Assembly: GCA_030705925.1 (NCBI GenBank)
Contig: JAUZPM010000001.1
Span: forward strand, 62,001 to 126,000
Length of the DNA: 64,000 bases
Direction: 5' to 3'
Source: Bacillota bacterium
GTDB lineage: Bacteria > Bacillota > Clostridia > Oscillospirales > Feifaniaceae
The notes under the pieces were generated by a model, which was not told the DNA's origin, made no database searches, and saw only the letters and a list, made by a program, of their open reading frames with translations. Shown here in pieces: positions 8,525 to 17,511 of this stretch; position 1 is the first letter of the stretch, and the number at the start of each line of letters is the position of its first letter. The position numbers and the translations under genes were made by a program.

Positions 8525-10738
8525 ATGTTTACTAAACGACTATTATCTCTGCTGTTGACTGTATCCATACTGTGTACAGTAACAGGAACTCGTTCTTTCG
8601 CCACAGGCTATGATGACATGAACACACATTGGGCAAAGGTAGCCGTGGAAAGATGGAGCGATCGCGGTATAATCGGTGGATCGGGAGAGGATTTTCGTCC
8701 TGACGACAAGCTAACTCGTGGAGAAATGGCGGTCATGATAGACCGCATTATGAAATATCAGGTCAAAGCGGATAACACCTTTACCGACCTGGGGCAGGAC
8801 TGTTATGCGGATTCCATGCTGAAAGCCAGCGCCGCGGGTGTAATACAGGGCGCATCCGGGCAGATCAGGCCGAATGACAACATAACGCGTGAAGAGGCTG
8901 CCGTAATGCTGGGCCGGGCGCTCGGCTTGACGGAAACTTACACGAATGAACCAAAGTTCGCCGACAACAAAAATGTATCATATTGGGCTGATGGTTACGT
9001 TAACGCGATGAAGGCTCGGGGATATGTCAATGGCAGCGACGGCAATTTCAATCCCGGCGCTTACATCACAAGGGCGGAGACAGTAGAAATTCTGGACTCG
9101 GCGATTGGAGATATTGATCAAAAGTCCGGGACCTATTCGGGAGATATTGATAAAACTCTGGTTGTAAATGCACCGGATGTAACGCTGGAAAATATGACGA
9201 TTAAGGGTGACCTGATTCTTGCAGATGGTATAGGAGATGGCAAAGTGACGTTAAATAATGTAACGGTTGAGGGCAATACAGTGATTCGCGGCGGCAAGGA
9301 CTCGGTGAATATCAGCGGCGCATGCGTACTGAACGCCGTGACTGTTTTAAAAATTGAGGGCGACGCCGATATTGCATTCGAGGATGGCGCACAAGTAGGT
9401 TCTTTAGTGATTGGACGCGGGTCCCAAAATGTTACCCTCTCCGGCAAAATTCCCACATTGACAGTAAAAGCGGCGGAAAGCACTGTAACTGCGCAAAATG
9501 CGCAAATCTCCACAATGTATATTGAAGCCGGAGATTCACATTTTGTAGCAGGCGAAAACACAAAGATTGACAATATTCTGGTTAAAACCGCAGCAATCGG
9601 CACGAACATAGATGTGCGGAAAGGCGCGGAAGTTGCCTTTGTGAAAGCTGCCGCAGAAAATATGCAGATTTCGGGCGACGGCGCTCTTACATCCGTGACG
9701 GTCAGCGGTAAAAACTGCGATATCCAAACGACAGGCACAAAGGCCTTGCTGGCTTATGAAACCGAAGGCTTAAAAGCGGGGTCCGGCGTGACGGTGACGA
9801 ACCAGCCTGCTCCCGGTAAGCTCGATATTGTCAAGCCGAACAAGTTAAAACCCGGCGATACAATCGGCGTTATCGCGCCCTGCAACGGCTTGAAGCCGAC
9901 GAGCATCCAGACAGCGATTGATACCGCGATCGCCCAGGGATACAAATTGAAACTGCCGGAAAATATTTTTAAATTTACAAACGGTTATGCGGCGACTCCG
10001 CAGGAACGCGCAGACGATTTCAATGATCTGATCGCGGACGATTCCGTTAATGCAATATTCTTCGGGGGCGGTGAAGTCAGCAATGAAACGCTGCCATATA
10101 TCGATTTTGAAGCGGCAAGGGAGCATCCGAAAATTATATGCAGCTACAGTGACAGCACCTCTCTTCTGGATGCTTTATATGCACGCTCAGGTATTGTGAC
10201 TTATTACGGATCTTCGTTTACGAGGATTTTCAGCAATCCAAAACCATACAACTATCAGTGCTTTGAGGATATGATTGTAAACGGCAATGTCAAGACGTTT
10301 ACTCCGAACAGCGAATGGAAAGCTCTGCGCGGCGGAAAGGCAGACGGTGTAATAATCGGCGGCTATCTGCTGAATTTCGCTCTGCTTCAGAACACTGAGT
10401 ATTTTCCGTATGACAAGGATCAGAAGTATATTCTTTGCATCGAAGAAAATGCCCGCTTCAATCTGCCTTCCCCGGCGAGCAGATATTTTTCGCATATCGA
10501 GCAAAGCGGCCTGTTGGACCATGTAACCGGCATCCTTGTCGGGGAATATTCGACAGACGACTATCCGGATTATATGGCGATCCTACAAAGACTTGCAGAT
10601 AAATATCAGATCCCCGTTGTATACTGCCACGATTTCGGGCATGGGGTAAACGGGGCAATTCTGCCGATCGGCATTCATGCTACGCTTGACGCGGACAATC
10701 TGAAGCTTACATTTAATGAAAATCAGACGAACGACTGA
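8525..10738 (+). CDS. SLH - beta-repeat - peptidase S66 (LD-carboxypeptidase-like) surface protein
   Basis: A 737-residue exported protein. A signal peptide (about 1-26, ending RSFA) is followed by three SLH repeats (about 30-195) of the kind that bind secondary cell-wall polymer. Residues 200-430 are a run of short beta-strand units rich in Val, Thr, Gly and Asn, suggesting a beta-solenoid. The C-terminus (about 435-730) starts LKPGDTIGVIAPCNG and matches peptidase S66, the LD-carboxypeptidase/MccF group. The nucleophile motif SYSDST lies near residue 540, the Glu of CIEENAR near 640 and the His of GHGVNGAILPIG near 707, so the Ser-Glu-His set seems complete. S66 enzymes normally act in the cytoplasm on murein peptides; an SLH-anchored form is unusual. 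The gene is clearly richer in G+C than its neighbours. GGGAG precedes the ATG. Confidence 0.85.
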   Translation: MFTKRLLSLLLTVSILCTVTGTRSFATGYDDMNTHWAKVAVERWSDRGIIGGSGEDFRPDDKLTRGEMAVMIDRIMKYQVKADNTFTDLGQDCYADSMLKASAAGVIQGASGQIRPNDNITREEAAVMLGRALGLTETYTNEPKFADNKNVSYWADGYVNAMKARGYVNGSDGNFNPGAYITRAETVEILDSAIGDIDQKSGTYSGDIDKTLVVNAPDVTLENMTIKGDLILADGIGDGKVTLNNVTVEGNTVIRGGKDSVNISGACVLNAVTVLKIEGDADIAFEDGAQVGSLVIGRGSQNVTLSGKIPTLTVKAAESTVTAQNAQISTMYIEAGDSHFVAGENTKIDNILVKTAAIGTNIDVRKGAEVAFVKAAAENMQISGDGALTSVTVSGKNCDIQTTGTKALLAYETEGLKAGSGVTVTNQPAPGKLDIVKPNKLKPGDTIGVIAPCNGLKPTSIQTAIDTAIAQGYKLKLPENIFKFTNGYAATPQERADDFNDLIADDSVNAIFFGGGEVSNETLPYIDFEAAREHPKIICSYSDSTSLLDALYARSGIVTYYGSSFTRIFSNPKPYNYQCFEDMIVNGNVKTFTPNSEWKALRGGKADGVIIGGYLLNFALLQNTEYFPYDKDQKYILCIEENARFNLPSPASRYFSHIEQSGLLDHVTGILVGEYSTDDYPDYMAILQRLADKYQIPVVYCHDFGHGVNGAILPIGIHATLDADNLKLTFNENQTND

Positions 10739-10750
10739 TTGAATAATCCG

Positions 10751-10785
10751 AAAATAAGGCAGGGCTTGGCCCTGCCTTATTTTTA
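10751..10785 (+). terminator. Intrinsic terminator of the SLH-S66 gene
   Basis: A perfect 15-bp stem, AAAATAAGGCAGGGC (10751-10765) with its complement at 10769-10783, closed by TTG and rich in T on the 3' side. Confidence 0.9.
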
Positions 10786-10886
10786 TAATCGCATACAATA
10801 CGCTTGCCACTCTGAAAAACGATCTTGAGCAGCTAGAAAACGTGATTCATTCGAATTATGGAGACAAAGTGTCGGATATGAAGTAA
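10785..10886 (+). pseudogene. 3' remnant of a lost gene
   Basis: An open frame without any start codon runs to the TAA at 10884-10886. It reads as a protein-like helix (LATLKNDLEQLENVIHSNYG near the end). It begins inside the T-tract of the preceding terminator, so only the last 30 or so codons of some gene survive. The family was not identified. Confidence 0.4.
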
Positions 10887-11098
10887 CGGCAGTTACATAT
10901 TGATAATGGCGGGATCGTTCCCGCCTCAGACCGCCGAAAAAGTCGCATGACCTCAAAAATGGTTTCATTTTTGCTTGCTGCGTTGTCAAAAGCGGCAAAT
11001 TTCGGTTGCATATAGCAAATATGCGCCCTCATTTTCCGCCTTGCCTCATACGATTTTTCTCGGTCTGCATTTGCGTGAAGTAGTTTATCGACAACCTG
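10887..11098. repeat. Non-coding, hairpin-rich segment, possible dispersed repeat
   Basis: No gene with a ribosome site is seen. The segment contains a perfect 7-bp hairpin GGCGGGA/TCCCGCC at about 10908-10925 with no T-run. Further on, TCAAAAATGG and TTTCATTTTTG form imperfect inverted repeats near 10952-10972. The composition differs from the adjacent hppA. The style is that of a dispersed intergenic repeat, but copy number cannot be judged from one window. Confidence 0.3.
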
Positions 11099-11132
11099 AA
11101 ACCCGCGATCATTTTGATTGCGGGTTTTTTGT
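11099..11132. terminator. Intrinsic terminator between the island and hppA
   Basis: AAACCCGCGATC (11099-11110) pairs with GATTGCGGGTTT (11116-11127) with one G-T wobble and is followed by a T-run on the plus strand. On the minus strand it lies just after the hppA stop and could serve that gene as well. Confidence 0.75.
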
Positions 11133-11141
11133 TTTAGTAAA

Positions 11142-13211
11142 TCAACCGAAAATATTTATTGTTAAGAACAATGTAGCCATAAGTGTTGAAACAAGTGAAA
11201 CAACTGTAATTTGCGTGTTAAGGGACGGACCTGCAGTATCCTTGAACGGATCACCCACGGTATCTCCGACCACTGCTGCCTTATGAGCTGGCGAGCCTTT
11301 TCCTCCGCAGTTGCCTGCTTCAATATATTTTTTAGAGTTATCCCAGAGCCCTCCGGCGTTTGACATAAATAAAGCAAGTAAAAGCCCGCTCAAAATATTT
11401 CCTGTCAGATAACCCCCTATTGCCTGTACGCCACCTATAAATCCCACCGCCAGTGTAGCAATAATGGCCATAAGTCCGGCAGGAATCAGTTCTTTCAAGG
11501 CACCAACCGTAGCAATATCTATACAGCGTTCATAATCTGGATGAACATTTGGTTTTCCTTCTTTGAGCCCGACAATTTCTCTAAATTGTCTTCGTATTTC
11601 TTCTACCATTCTCTGTGCATTTCTGTCAACGCCTAGAATAAGCATTGCTGAAAATACAGCAGGGATCGCTATTCCAATCATTAAGCCAAAGAAAACAATC
11701 GGATTCATTATATCAAAACCTGTGATGATATCCTTACCGATTTCTTTTGCGGCCTCATTAACCTCACTCATAAAAGAACCAAGCAAAGCAATAACTGTAA
11801 GCCCTGCGGCTCCTATTGCAAAACCTTTTGTCATTGCTTTTACAGTATTTCCTGCCGAATCCAGCTCATCAGTAACGCGCAGAGCTTTGTCCCCTAAACC
11901 TCCCATTTCAACAAGTCCCCTGGCATTGTCAACGATCGGTCCGTAAGCATCATTAGAAATGATCATTCCGACTATTGAAAGCATTCCGACTGCAGCCATA
12001 GCTATACCAAACATTCCATACCCTTCACCAATCGGTGCGCATAAGTTATATGAAAGGAGGGCGGATAAAGCAATACCAATCAAAGCTGGCAGTGCACTTA
12101 AAAATCCGTATGAAAAGCCTGAAAGTATTGTGAACGCGGCTCCGGAATTAGATGCCTTTGCTGTGTTTCGAACAGGTTTTTTATTATCATTCGTAAAGTA
12201 ATCTGTAGCCATTCCGATTATAACCCCTACAAGCAGACCAATAGCTGTTGCGCCCCAAATACGCCATTCAAAATTAAAAATGTTCGTTGCAGCTGCAGTC
12301 AAAACCGCAAAGACAGCTGTCGTAATATATGTGCTTTTATTAAGCGCAGAAGTTGGATCTGTGGAATTGCCCATTCTTGCAAATATAACGCCTACAATAG
12401 ATGATAATAAGCCAATAAGGGCATAAGCAAGTATTACACTTACATTTTTAGGAGAAAGAGCAGAACCAATAACGATTGCTGCAGCCATGGATGCAACATT
12501 TGAATCAAAAAGATCCGCGCCCATACCAGCAACATCGCCCACGTTATCGCCGACATTATCAGCAATTACAGCCGGATTACGAGGGTCGTCTTCCGGAATA
12601 TCAAGTTCAACTTTACCAACCAAGTCTGCACTTATGTCGGCCGTTTTTGTATAAATCCCGCCTCCTGCTTTTGCAAATAAAGCAAGTGAACTGGCCCCGA
12701 AGCTAAAGCCTAATACTGCTGAAGAATCACTAGTGAACATTAAAATGGCAGTAACCCCTAAAAGACTCAGCCCAACAACCGCCATGCCCATTACTGCTCC
12801 GCCGCGAAATCCAGTCATAAAAGATTGTTTAATACCTTTTTGCGCTGATTCAGCAGCTTTTACATTTGCAATAGTGGCGACTTGAATCCCGATTTTTCCT
12901 GCAAGAGCAGATATAATTGTCCCGCAAAAATAAGCCAGTACCATTATAAGGTTTTTTGTCCAGTCTCCATTCCAAATTGGCTTGGGCAGAAAAATAAGAA
13001 TAAGGGCACCTGCCACGGCGGCAAAGCGTGATAAAAGAATGTATTCCCGTTTTAAAAACGTGTTTGCACCCTTTTTGATTAGATCTCCCACATGCATAAT
13101 ATCCTTGTTCGTTGAAGGCTGAGACTTCACCCAAGTATAAAGCCAGAACGCAACCGCAAGGGAGAGAAGAGAAATAAGAATCGCTGCTACTTTCCAAAAT
13201 GTTTCATCCAT
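11142..13211 (-). CDS. hppA: Membrane-bound proton-translocating pyrophosphatase
   Basis: This integral membrane enzyme hydrolyses pyrophosphate to pump ions out across the membrane. The ATG at 13211 was chosen, giving 689 residues, because AAAGGAGG lies 8 bases upstream. About 16 membrane helices are visible. The pyrophosphate/Mg-binding region DIPEDDPRNPAVIADNVGDN and the following VGDVAGMGADLFDS (about 205-240) are intact. In the motif that sets K+ dependence the protein reads GNTVKAMTKG; a Lys at this position marks the K+-independent, H+-pumping class, whereas K+-dependent and Na+-pumping enzymes have Ala. The gene stands alone between terminators with its own strong promoter. Confidence 0.95.
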   Translation of the reverse strand: MDETFWKVAAILISLLSLAVAFWLYTWVKSQPSTNKDIMHVGDLIKKGANTFLKREYILLSRFAAVAGALILIFLPKPIWNGDWTKNLIMVLAYFCGTIISALAGKIGIQVATIANVKAAESAQKGIKQSFMTGFRGGAVMGMAVVGLSLLGVTAILMFTSDSSAVLGFSFGASSLALFAKAGGGIYTKTADISADLVGKVELDIPEDDPRNPAVIADNVGDNVGDVAGMGADLFDSNVASMAAAIVIGSALSPKNVSVILAYALIGLLSSIVGVIFARMGNSTDPTSALNKSTYITTAVFAVLTAAATNIFNFEWRIWGATAIGLLVGVIIGMATDYFTNDNKKPVRNTAKASNSGAAFTILSGFSYGFLSALPALIGIALSALLSYNLCAPIGEGYGMFGIAMAAVGMLSIVGMIISNDAYGPIVDNARGLVEMGGLGDKALRVTDELDSAGNTVKAMTKGFAIGAAGLTVIALLGSFMSEVNEAAKEIGKDIITGFDIMNPIVFFGLMIGIAIPAVFSAMLILGVDRNAQRMVEEIRRQFREIVGLKEGKPNVHPDYERCIDIATVGALKELIPAGLMAIIATLAVGFIGGVQAIGGYLTGNILSGLLLALFMSNAGGLWDNSKKYIEAGNCGGKGSPAHKAAVVGDTVGDPFKDTAGPSLNTQITVVSLVSTLMATLFLTINIFG

Positions 13212-13266
13212 ATTTATACCTCCTTTTAATGTCAAACACATACATTAAATATTAATGTCAAATATT

Positions 13267-13294
13267 ATTATAAATACTTAAAAACCATTGTCAA
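13267..13294 (-). promoter_or_regulatory. Strong vegetative promoter of hppA
   Basis: On the minus strand TTGACA (13294-13289), a 16-bp spacer and TATAAT (13272-13267) match the consensus exactly, about 56 bp before the hppA start codon. Confidence 0.75.
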
Positions 13295-13372
13295 TATTAA
13301 CGAATATTTAGTTTTTTAACTTTAAAAATTATACAATTTATTTTAAAGAACTATCCGCAGTTCCGATTTTTA

Positions 13373-13401
13373 TTGACAAAAAGAAATTATTGTAGTATTT
13401 T
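13373..13401 (+). promoter_or_regulatory. Vegetative promoter before the small membrane protein
   Basis: TTGACA at 13373-13378, a 17-bp spacer and TATTTT at 13396-13401, about 34 bp before the start codon at 13435. It may also read into secDF. Confidence 0.6.
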
Positions 13402-13434
13402 AGCTATAGTATTATGGAAAAAAGAGGTGAGTGT

Positions 13435-13845
13435 ATGATATACAAAGTTCAGTCAAATAAAGTATTTCGAATACTTGCCATATTAATTTCCATAATAATT
13501 TTATGTTTGTCCATATGCTCAATTGTTTACAGTCAAAATAGCATTTACATTACGAATAATTATTTAAGTCTTGTTAGCAGTGATATTCATCTTGGTGAAT
13601 TCACGCCCTTTTTTTCATACTTTCCTGTAAAAGAAGCCTATATAACAAATGAATATTTTTGTCCTCTTCACAGATTGCTCCGTAATAATCAGGAATTGTT
13701 TAGCTGTGTTTTCGCATTAATTCTTGCTTTAATTTACATAAAACTATCTGCTTTTCTTTTTACCTCTTTAAGAATTAATAAGCATAAAAATGTTTCGGAA
13801 ATATCTATTCCTATAGGAGGCCATGCGCCGCCTATTTTCCAATAA
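13435..13845 (+). CDS. Small membrane protein of unknown function
   Basis: A 136-residue protein that I do not recognise. The start chosen is the ATG at 13435, with AGAGGTGA in front; a start at 13414 would add seven residues but has no ribosome site. One membrane helix is near the N-terminus (about residues 12-34) and a second near 95-117, with an outer loop of about 60 residues between them that contains one Cys. The tail is short and ends GGHAPPIFQ. It sits 84 bp before secD in the same direction, so it may share a transcript with the export genes, but no function follows from that alone. Confidence 0.6.
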   Translation: MIYKVQSNKVFRILAILISIIILCLSICSIVYSQNSIYITNNYLSLVSSDIHLGEFTPFFSYFPVKEAYITNEYFCPLHRLLRNNQELFSCVFALILALIYIKLSAFLFTSLRINKHKNVSEISIPIGGHAPPIFQ

Positions 13846-13929
13846 TAAATGGTTTATCATGTATTTTTATGTCGAAATGACTTAAAATATTCATACGTTG
13901 AATTTTAACAATCAGAAAGGACTGAGGAA

Positions 13930-15210
13930 ATGAAAACTAAACGGCCTGTATTTTTTCTAATACTTTTAATAGCTTTAATAATGTCTTACGTTGCCGTTTT
14001 TGGTGTAACGATTCCTTTAGGCTCAAGAGAGCTTAAAATACCCGGAACCCCTGATATGAGGTACGGTATAGATATCAGAGGCGGCGTTGACGCAGTTTTC
14101 CAACCCGCCGACCTTAAAAGAAAACCAACCAGCGACGAGCTTGAGGCTGCTAGATCTATCATTGAAACACGTCTTGATCAGAAAAATATTTTGGATCGTG
14201 ACGTAACGATTGATAAGGATAATGGCAATATCTTAGTTCGTTTCCCGTGGAAGGCTGAAGAAAAAGACTTCGATCCTGAAAAAGCAATGTCAGAGCTTGG
14301 TCAAACCGCTCTTCTAACATTCAAGGATGAAAGCGGAAACGTATTAGTTGAAGGATCTCACGTTAAAAAGAGCGCTGCTGAGCGTGATGAAAAAAATAAT
14401 CAATATGTCGTTACTTTGAACTTCGACGATCAGGGTGCTAAACTCTTCAGTGATGCTACTGGAAAACTTGTTGGCAAAAACATCAACATATACATGGATA
14501 ATACTTTGATTGAAAGTGCTCAGGTAAAAGAACAGATCTCCGGCGGAGAAGCAATGATCGACGGCCTGAAAAGCTTAGATGCTGCTAAAGAACTTTCCGA
14601 TAAAATCAATTCCGGTGCACTTCCCTTCTCTATGATAACTAAAAACCATTCAACAATAAGCCCAACACTTGGTGCAGGCGCTCTTAATGTTATGGTTAAA
14701 GCCGGTGTTATTGATTTCATCTTTATTTGTTTATTACTGCTTCTGTATTATAGGCTTCCGGGATTTGTTGCTTGTATTTCTCTTCTAATTCAGATTGCTG
14801 GCCAGTTACTTGCACTGTCTATCCCTCAGATAACACTTACCCTTACAGGAATCGCAGGTGTTATCTTATCAATAGGTATGGGCGTTGACGCTAACGTAAT
14901 AGTATCTGAACGTATAAACGAGGAAATAAAATCCGGCAAAACAATACAGGCTGCAATCTCAGCAGGATTTAAAAATGCATTCTCGTCAGTTTTTGATGGC
15001 AATATAACAGTTTTGATTGTTGCCATAATCCTAATGATATTTGGTTCTGGTTCCCTCTTATCATTCGCTTATACACTGTTAACTGGTATCATATTTAACT
15101 TCGTTGCTGGCGTAACTGCCTCCCGTCTGATGATTCGCTCGCTGAGCAAATTTAAATTTCTTAGCAAACCCTGGCTATATAACTGCATGTCACGGAGGGT
15201 TACGTTATGA
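13930..15210 (+). CDS. secD: Protein translocase subunit SecD
   Basis: SecD works with SecF at the SecYEG channel, using the proton gradient to help pull exported proteins across the membrane. The 426-residue product has a first membrane helix (about 8-28), a large outer domain with the conserved RYGIDIRGGVDAVF start and a P1 head region, and five C-terminal helices. GMGVDANVIVSERINEEI in the membrane part carries the conserved Asp used in proton coupling. The length is usual for Firmicutes that keep separate secD and secF genes. The final 4 bp overlap the secF start (ATGA). Confidence 0.95.
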   Translation: MKTKRPVFFLILLIALIMSYVAVFGVTIPLGSRELKIPGTPDMRYGIDIRGGVDAVFQPADLKRKPTSDELEAARSIIETRLDQKNILDRDVTIDKDNGNILVRFPWKAEEKDFDPEKAMSELGQTALLTFKDESGNVLVEGSHVKKSAAERDEKNNQYVVTLNFDDQGAKLFSDATGKLVGKNINIYMDNTLIESAQVKEQISGGEAMIDGLKSLDAAKELSDKINSGALPFSMITKNHSTISPTLGAGALNVMVKAGVIDFIFICLLLLLYYRLPGFVACISLLIQIAGQLLALSIPQITLTLTGIAGVILSIGMGVDANVIVSERINEEIKSGKTIQAAISAGFKNAFSSVFDGNITVLIVAIILMIFGSGSLLSFAYTLLTGIIFNFVAGVTASRLMIRSLSKFKFLSKPWLYNCMSRRVTL

Positions 15211-16145
15211 ATTCAAACAAAGTAATTAATTTTTACGGAAAACGCTGGGTCTATTTTATTATTTCGCTTACTTTTATGACTATAGGCATTATATCGATAT
15301 TTCTAAATGGTGTCCAATTAGACATACAGTTTAAGGGCGGATCACTTATTAAGTATACCTATACCGGTGATGTTGACGCTAACACTGCATCTGATGTCGC
15401 CACAAAAGCATTAAATATGCCTGTTACAACACAAACCACTACTGATATTGCTTCCGGCCAAAAACGTCTTATTATCAACGTTTCAGGTAATAACGGTTTG
15501 GATGCTAGCGTTCAGCAGGGTCTTGATAAGGCATTAAAAGACAAATTCCCTGATGCGGGGCTTAAACTATCTGACTCGTCAATAGTTGAGGCATACTACG
15601 GACAAAGATTTTTCAGAAACGGTATGATCGCAATTTTTCTTTCCGGTCTTCTCGTTATGGTTTATGTTTGGTATCGTTTCAACAGAATGGGCGGCCTTTC
15701 TGCCGGTGTTATGGCTCTTGTGGCCCTTCTGCATGACGTTCTGGTCGTATTCTTTACCTGTGTTATTTTCAAAATCCCGATAGGTGATTCGTTCGTGGCT
15801 GTTGCACTTACTATCATCGGTTATTCAGTAAACGATACGATAGTAATATACGACCGTATCCGTGAAAACTATAGAAACCTGCCGAAACAGCCGATTGAGA
15901 CAATTACAAACTTGTCAATTACACAGTCAATCACACGTTCTATCAACACTAACTTAGCTGTTTTGATTAGTATCAGTATTGTTTATGTTCTTGCTCTTAT
16001 TAATGGCATAGAATCTATACAAAGCTTTGCGTTACCTATGGCTATAGGTTCAATAAGCGGCTGCTATTCAACTATTTGCATCGCTGGTCCGCTTTGGGTT
16101 ATGTGGAAAAAACATAAAGGAACAAATAAAGCGTTCGGCAGATAA
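15207..16145 (+). CDS. secF: Protein translocase subunit SecF
   Basis: Partner of SecD, 312 residues, with six membrane helices. The first outer segment contains LDIQFKGGSLIKYTY, matching the family signature, and GYSVNDTIVIYDRIREN in the fourth to fifth helix region is the counterpart of the SecD proton-path motif. The 4-bp overlap with secD means the two are translationally coupled. The transcript ends at the terminator directly after it. Confidence 0.95.
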   Translation: MNSNKVINFYGKRWVYFIISLTFMTIGIISIFLNGVQLDIQFKGGSLIKYTYTGDVDANTASDVATKALNMPVTTQTTTDIASGQKRLIINVSGNNGLDASVQQGLDKALKDKFPDAGLKLSDSSIVEAYYGQRFFRNGMIAIFLSGLLVMVYVWYRFNRMGGLSAGVMALVALLHDVLVVFFTCVIFKIPIGDSFVAVALTIIGYSVNDTIVIYDRIRENYRNLPKQPIETITNLSITQSITRSINTNLAVLISISIVYVLALINGIESIQSFALPMAIGSISGCYSTICIAGPLWVMWKKHKGTNKAFGR

Positions 16146-16172
16146 GCTTAATTTTGGTTTGATCACTTAAAT

Positions 16173-16210
16173 AAAAGAAGACACTATCAAAAAAGATGGT
16201 GTCTTCTTTT
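16173..16210 (+). terminator. Intrinsic terminator after secF
   Basis: AAAAGAAGACACTATC and GATGGTGTCTTCTTTT pair over 16 positions (one T-G wobble) around an A6 loop. Being A-rich on one side and T-rich on the other, it probably also stops the converging transcript from the minus strand. Confidence 0.85.
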
Positions 16211-16229
16211 GCTTTAAAGGATATAAAGA

Positions 16230-17429
16230 TTAGTTTTCGTCTTTCTCTGCTGAAAGATCGCCTATTATTTGCAAAATGTCATTCCATTCGTATCCATTTT
16301 GGTTTTCTTCAAGTTTTGAAAGTAAAGCTTTCGCATCTAAAAGCAGCATCGTACTATTATCTTTACCGGGTATGCATATAATTCCTGATATAAACGAAGA
16401 TGAGCAGCATATTTCAGGTACGGGCCTTATATCACTTTTATTTATTTCGATTACGCTGCTTAAATTATCTACTTCTAATGCTATATGAACACTGTCAGAT
16501 AATTCTATTATCAATAAATGAGAGCCGGGGCTGCCTTCTTCATTATAATGAAAAGTCGCGTGCATATCGACTACAGCAATATATTTGTCATTGAACTGGA
16601 CTGCCCCTTTTATTATCTCGCCAACCCCCGGTAATGCTATAATACCGGAAGTATCAATCGCTTCAAGCACTAATGACTGATCCAAAGCAAACGGCTGATG
16701 ATTAATCTCAAAAACAACAAGTTTCTGGGTTTCTCCCTCTTTGAGCATTATATCTGACTGTTCAACGCTTTGATTATCGGCAGTATATATACTGCTAGAC
16801 CCACAGTCAGCGAGCTTTTGAAATACGAATGCCAATACATCATTCTGATATCCATCACTTTTCTTATATTCCCTGTAACTTGAAGAACATGCACATCCTA
16901 CCGCATAATAGCATTCATTATATACCAGTATTTCTGATTTTGTCTTGCCGTTTCCCACCTGAAAAAGTTTAGAGTTCGATAAGTCAAGTTTTTTACCCGG
17001 CGATAATTCATTAACTGTTGAAGAAATTACACTGCCTTTTCTATCAGTAAAAACTGCAAAGGAATTGGCATTTGAATTAAGAGCGTCTTTAAGCATTGTT
17101 TTAAACTGATATTCGCTATCAAATACAATCCCGATGCCGCCTACAGTATGTTTTTCATTATTAATATCGGTGATTGACGCCCCATAAATATATGTATACC
17201 GGTTTTTATACAATGTTGTGGCCTCAAACGGGGATACAAAATATTTTTCTGCCAGTGTGTTATATAAAATATTATGGATATACGCGTTATTCAATGACGT
17301 TCCTATAATGTCACTATATTCAGAATTTGATATTGCAATTATTTCTCCGTTTTTGTCAAACAAGAATAAGTTACTGTAAATGGTATACAGGCTATTTATA
17401 TAAGAAAGTATCTTGGTCAGTTTCCCCAA
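16230..17429 (-). CDS. Cache/CheW fusion protein, C-terminal part (frameshifted off its N-terminus)
   Basis: This frame encodes sensing and CheW-like segments. Residues 1-230 look like a double Cache-type ligand-binding fold (FLFDKNGEIIAIS, GGIGIVFDS, FAVFTDRKGSVISS). Residues 235-370 are a CheW-like domain (LVVFEINHQPFALD, KGAVQFNDKYIAVVDM), the module that docks to CheA and receptors. The frame has no good start of its own: it stays open upstream to 17520 and reads NLYERADDCRWWALN, which continues the end of the gene at 17512-18825 once one base is removed. I therefore take it as the second half of one protein of about 864 residues. The TTG at 17429 is only the first in-frame start-like codon. 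Confidence 0.75.
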   Translation of the reverse strand: MGKLTKILSYINSLYTIYSNLFLFDKNGEIIAISNSEYSDIIGTSLNNAYIHNILYNTLAEKYFVSPFEATTLYKNRYTYIYGASITDINNEKHTVGGIGIVFDSEYQFKTMLKDALNSNANSFAVFTDRKGSVISSTVNELSPGKKLDLSNSKLFQVGNGKTKSEILVYNECYYAVGCACSSSYREYKKSDGYQNDVLAFVFQKLADCGSSSIYTADNQSVEQSDIMLKEGETQKLVVFEINHQPFALDQSLVLEAIDTSGIIALPGVGEIIKGAVQFNDKYIAVVDMHATFHYNEEGSPGSHLLIIELSDSVHIALEVDNLSSVIEINKSDIRPVPEICCSSSFISGIICIPGKDNSTMLLLDAKALLSKLEENQNGYEWNDILQIIGDLSAEKDEN

Positions 17430-17511
17430 ATCTTCTTCGGTGATATTATTCTTCGCTAAAATAGTCCTAAACGTAGAATTTAAAGCCCACCATCTGCAAT
17501 CATCCGCTCTT

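Noticed and set aside
9133-9738. 201-codon minus-strand frame
   Set aside because: It lies wholly inside the SLH-S66 gene, has no ribosome site and reflects the codon bias of the beta-repeat region.
13414-13434. Upstream start for the small membrane protein
   Set aside because: The ribosome site AGAGGTGA lies between this ATG and the one at 13435, so the later start is better supported.
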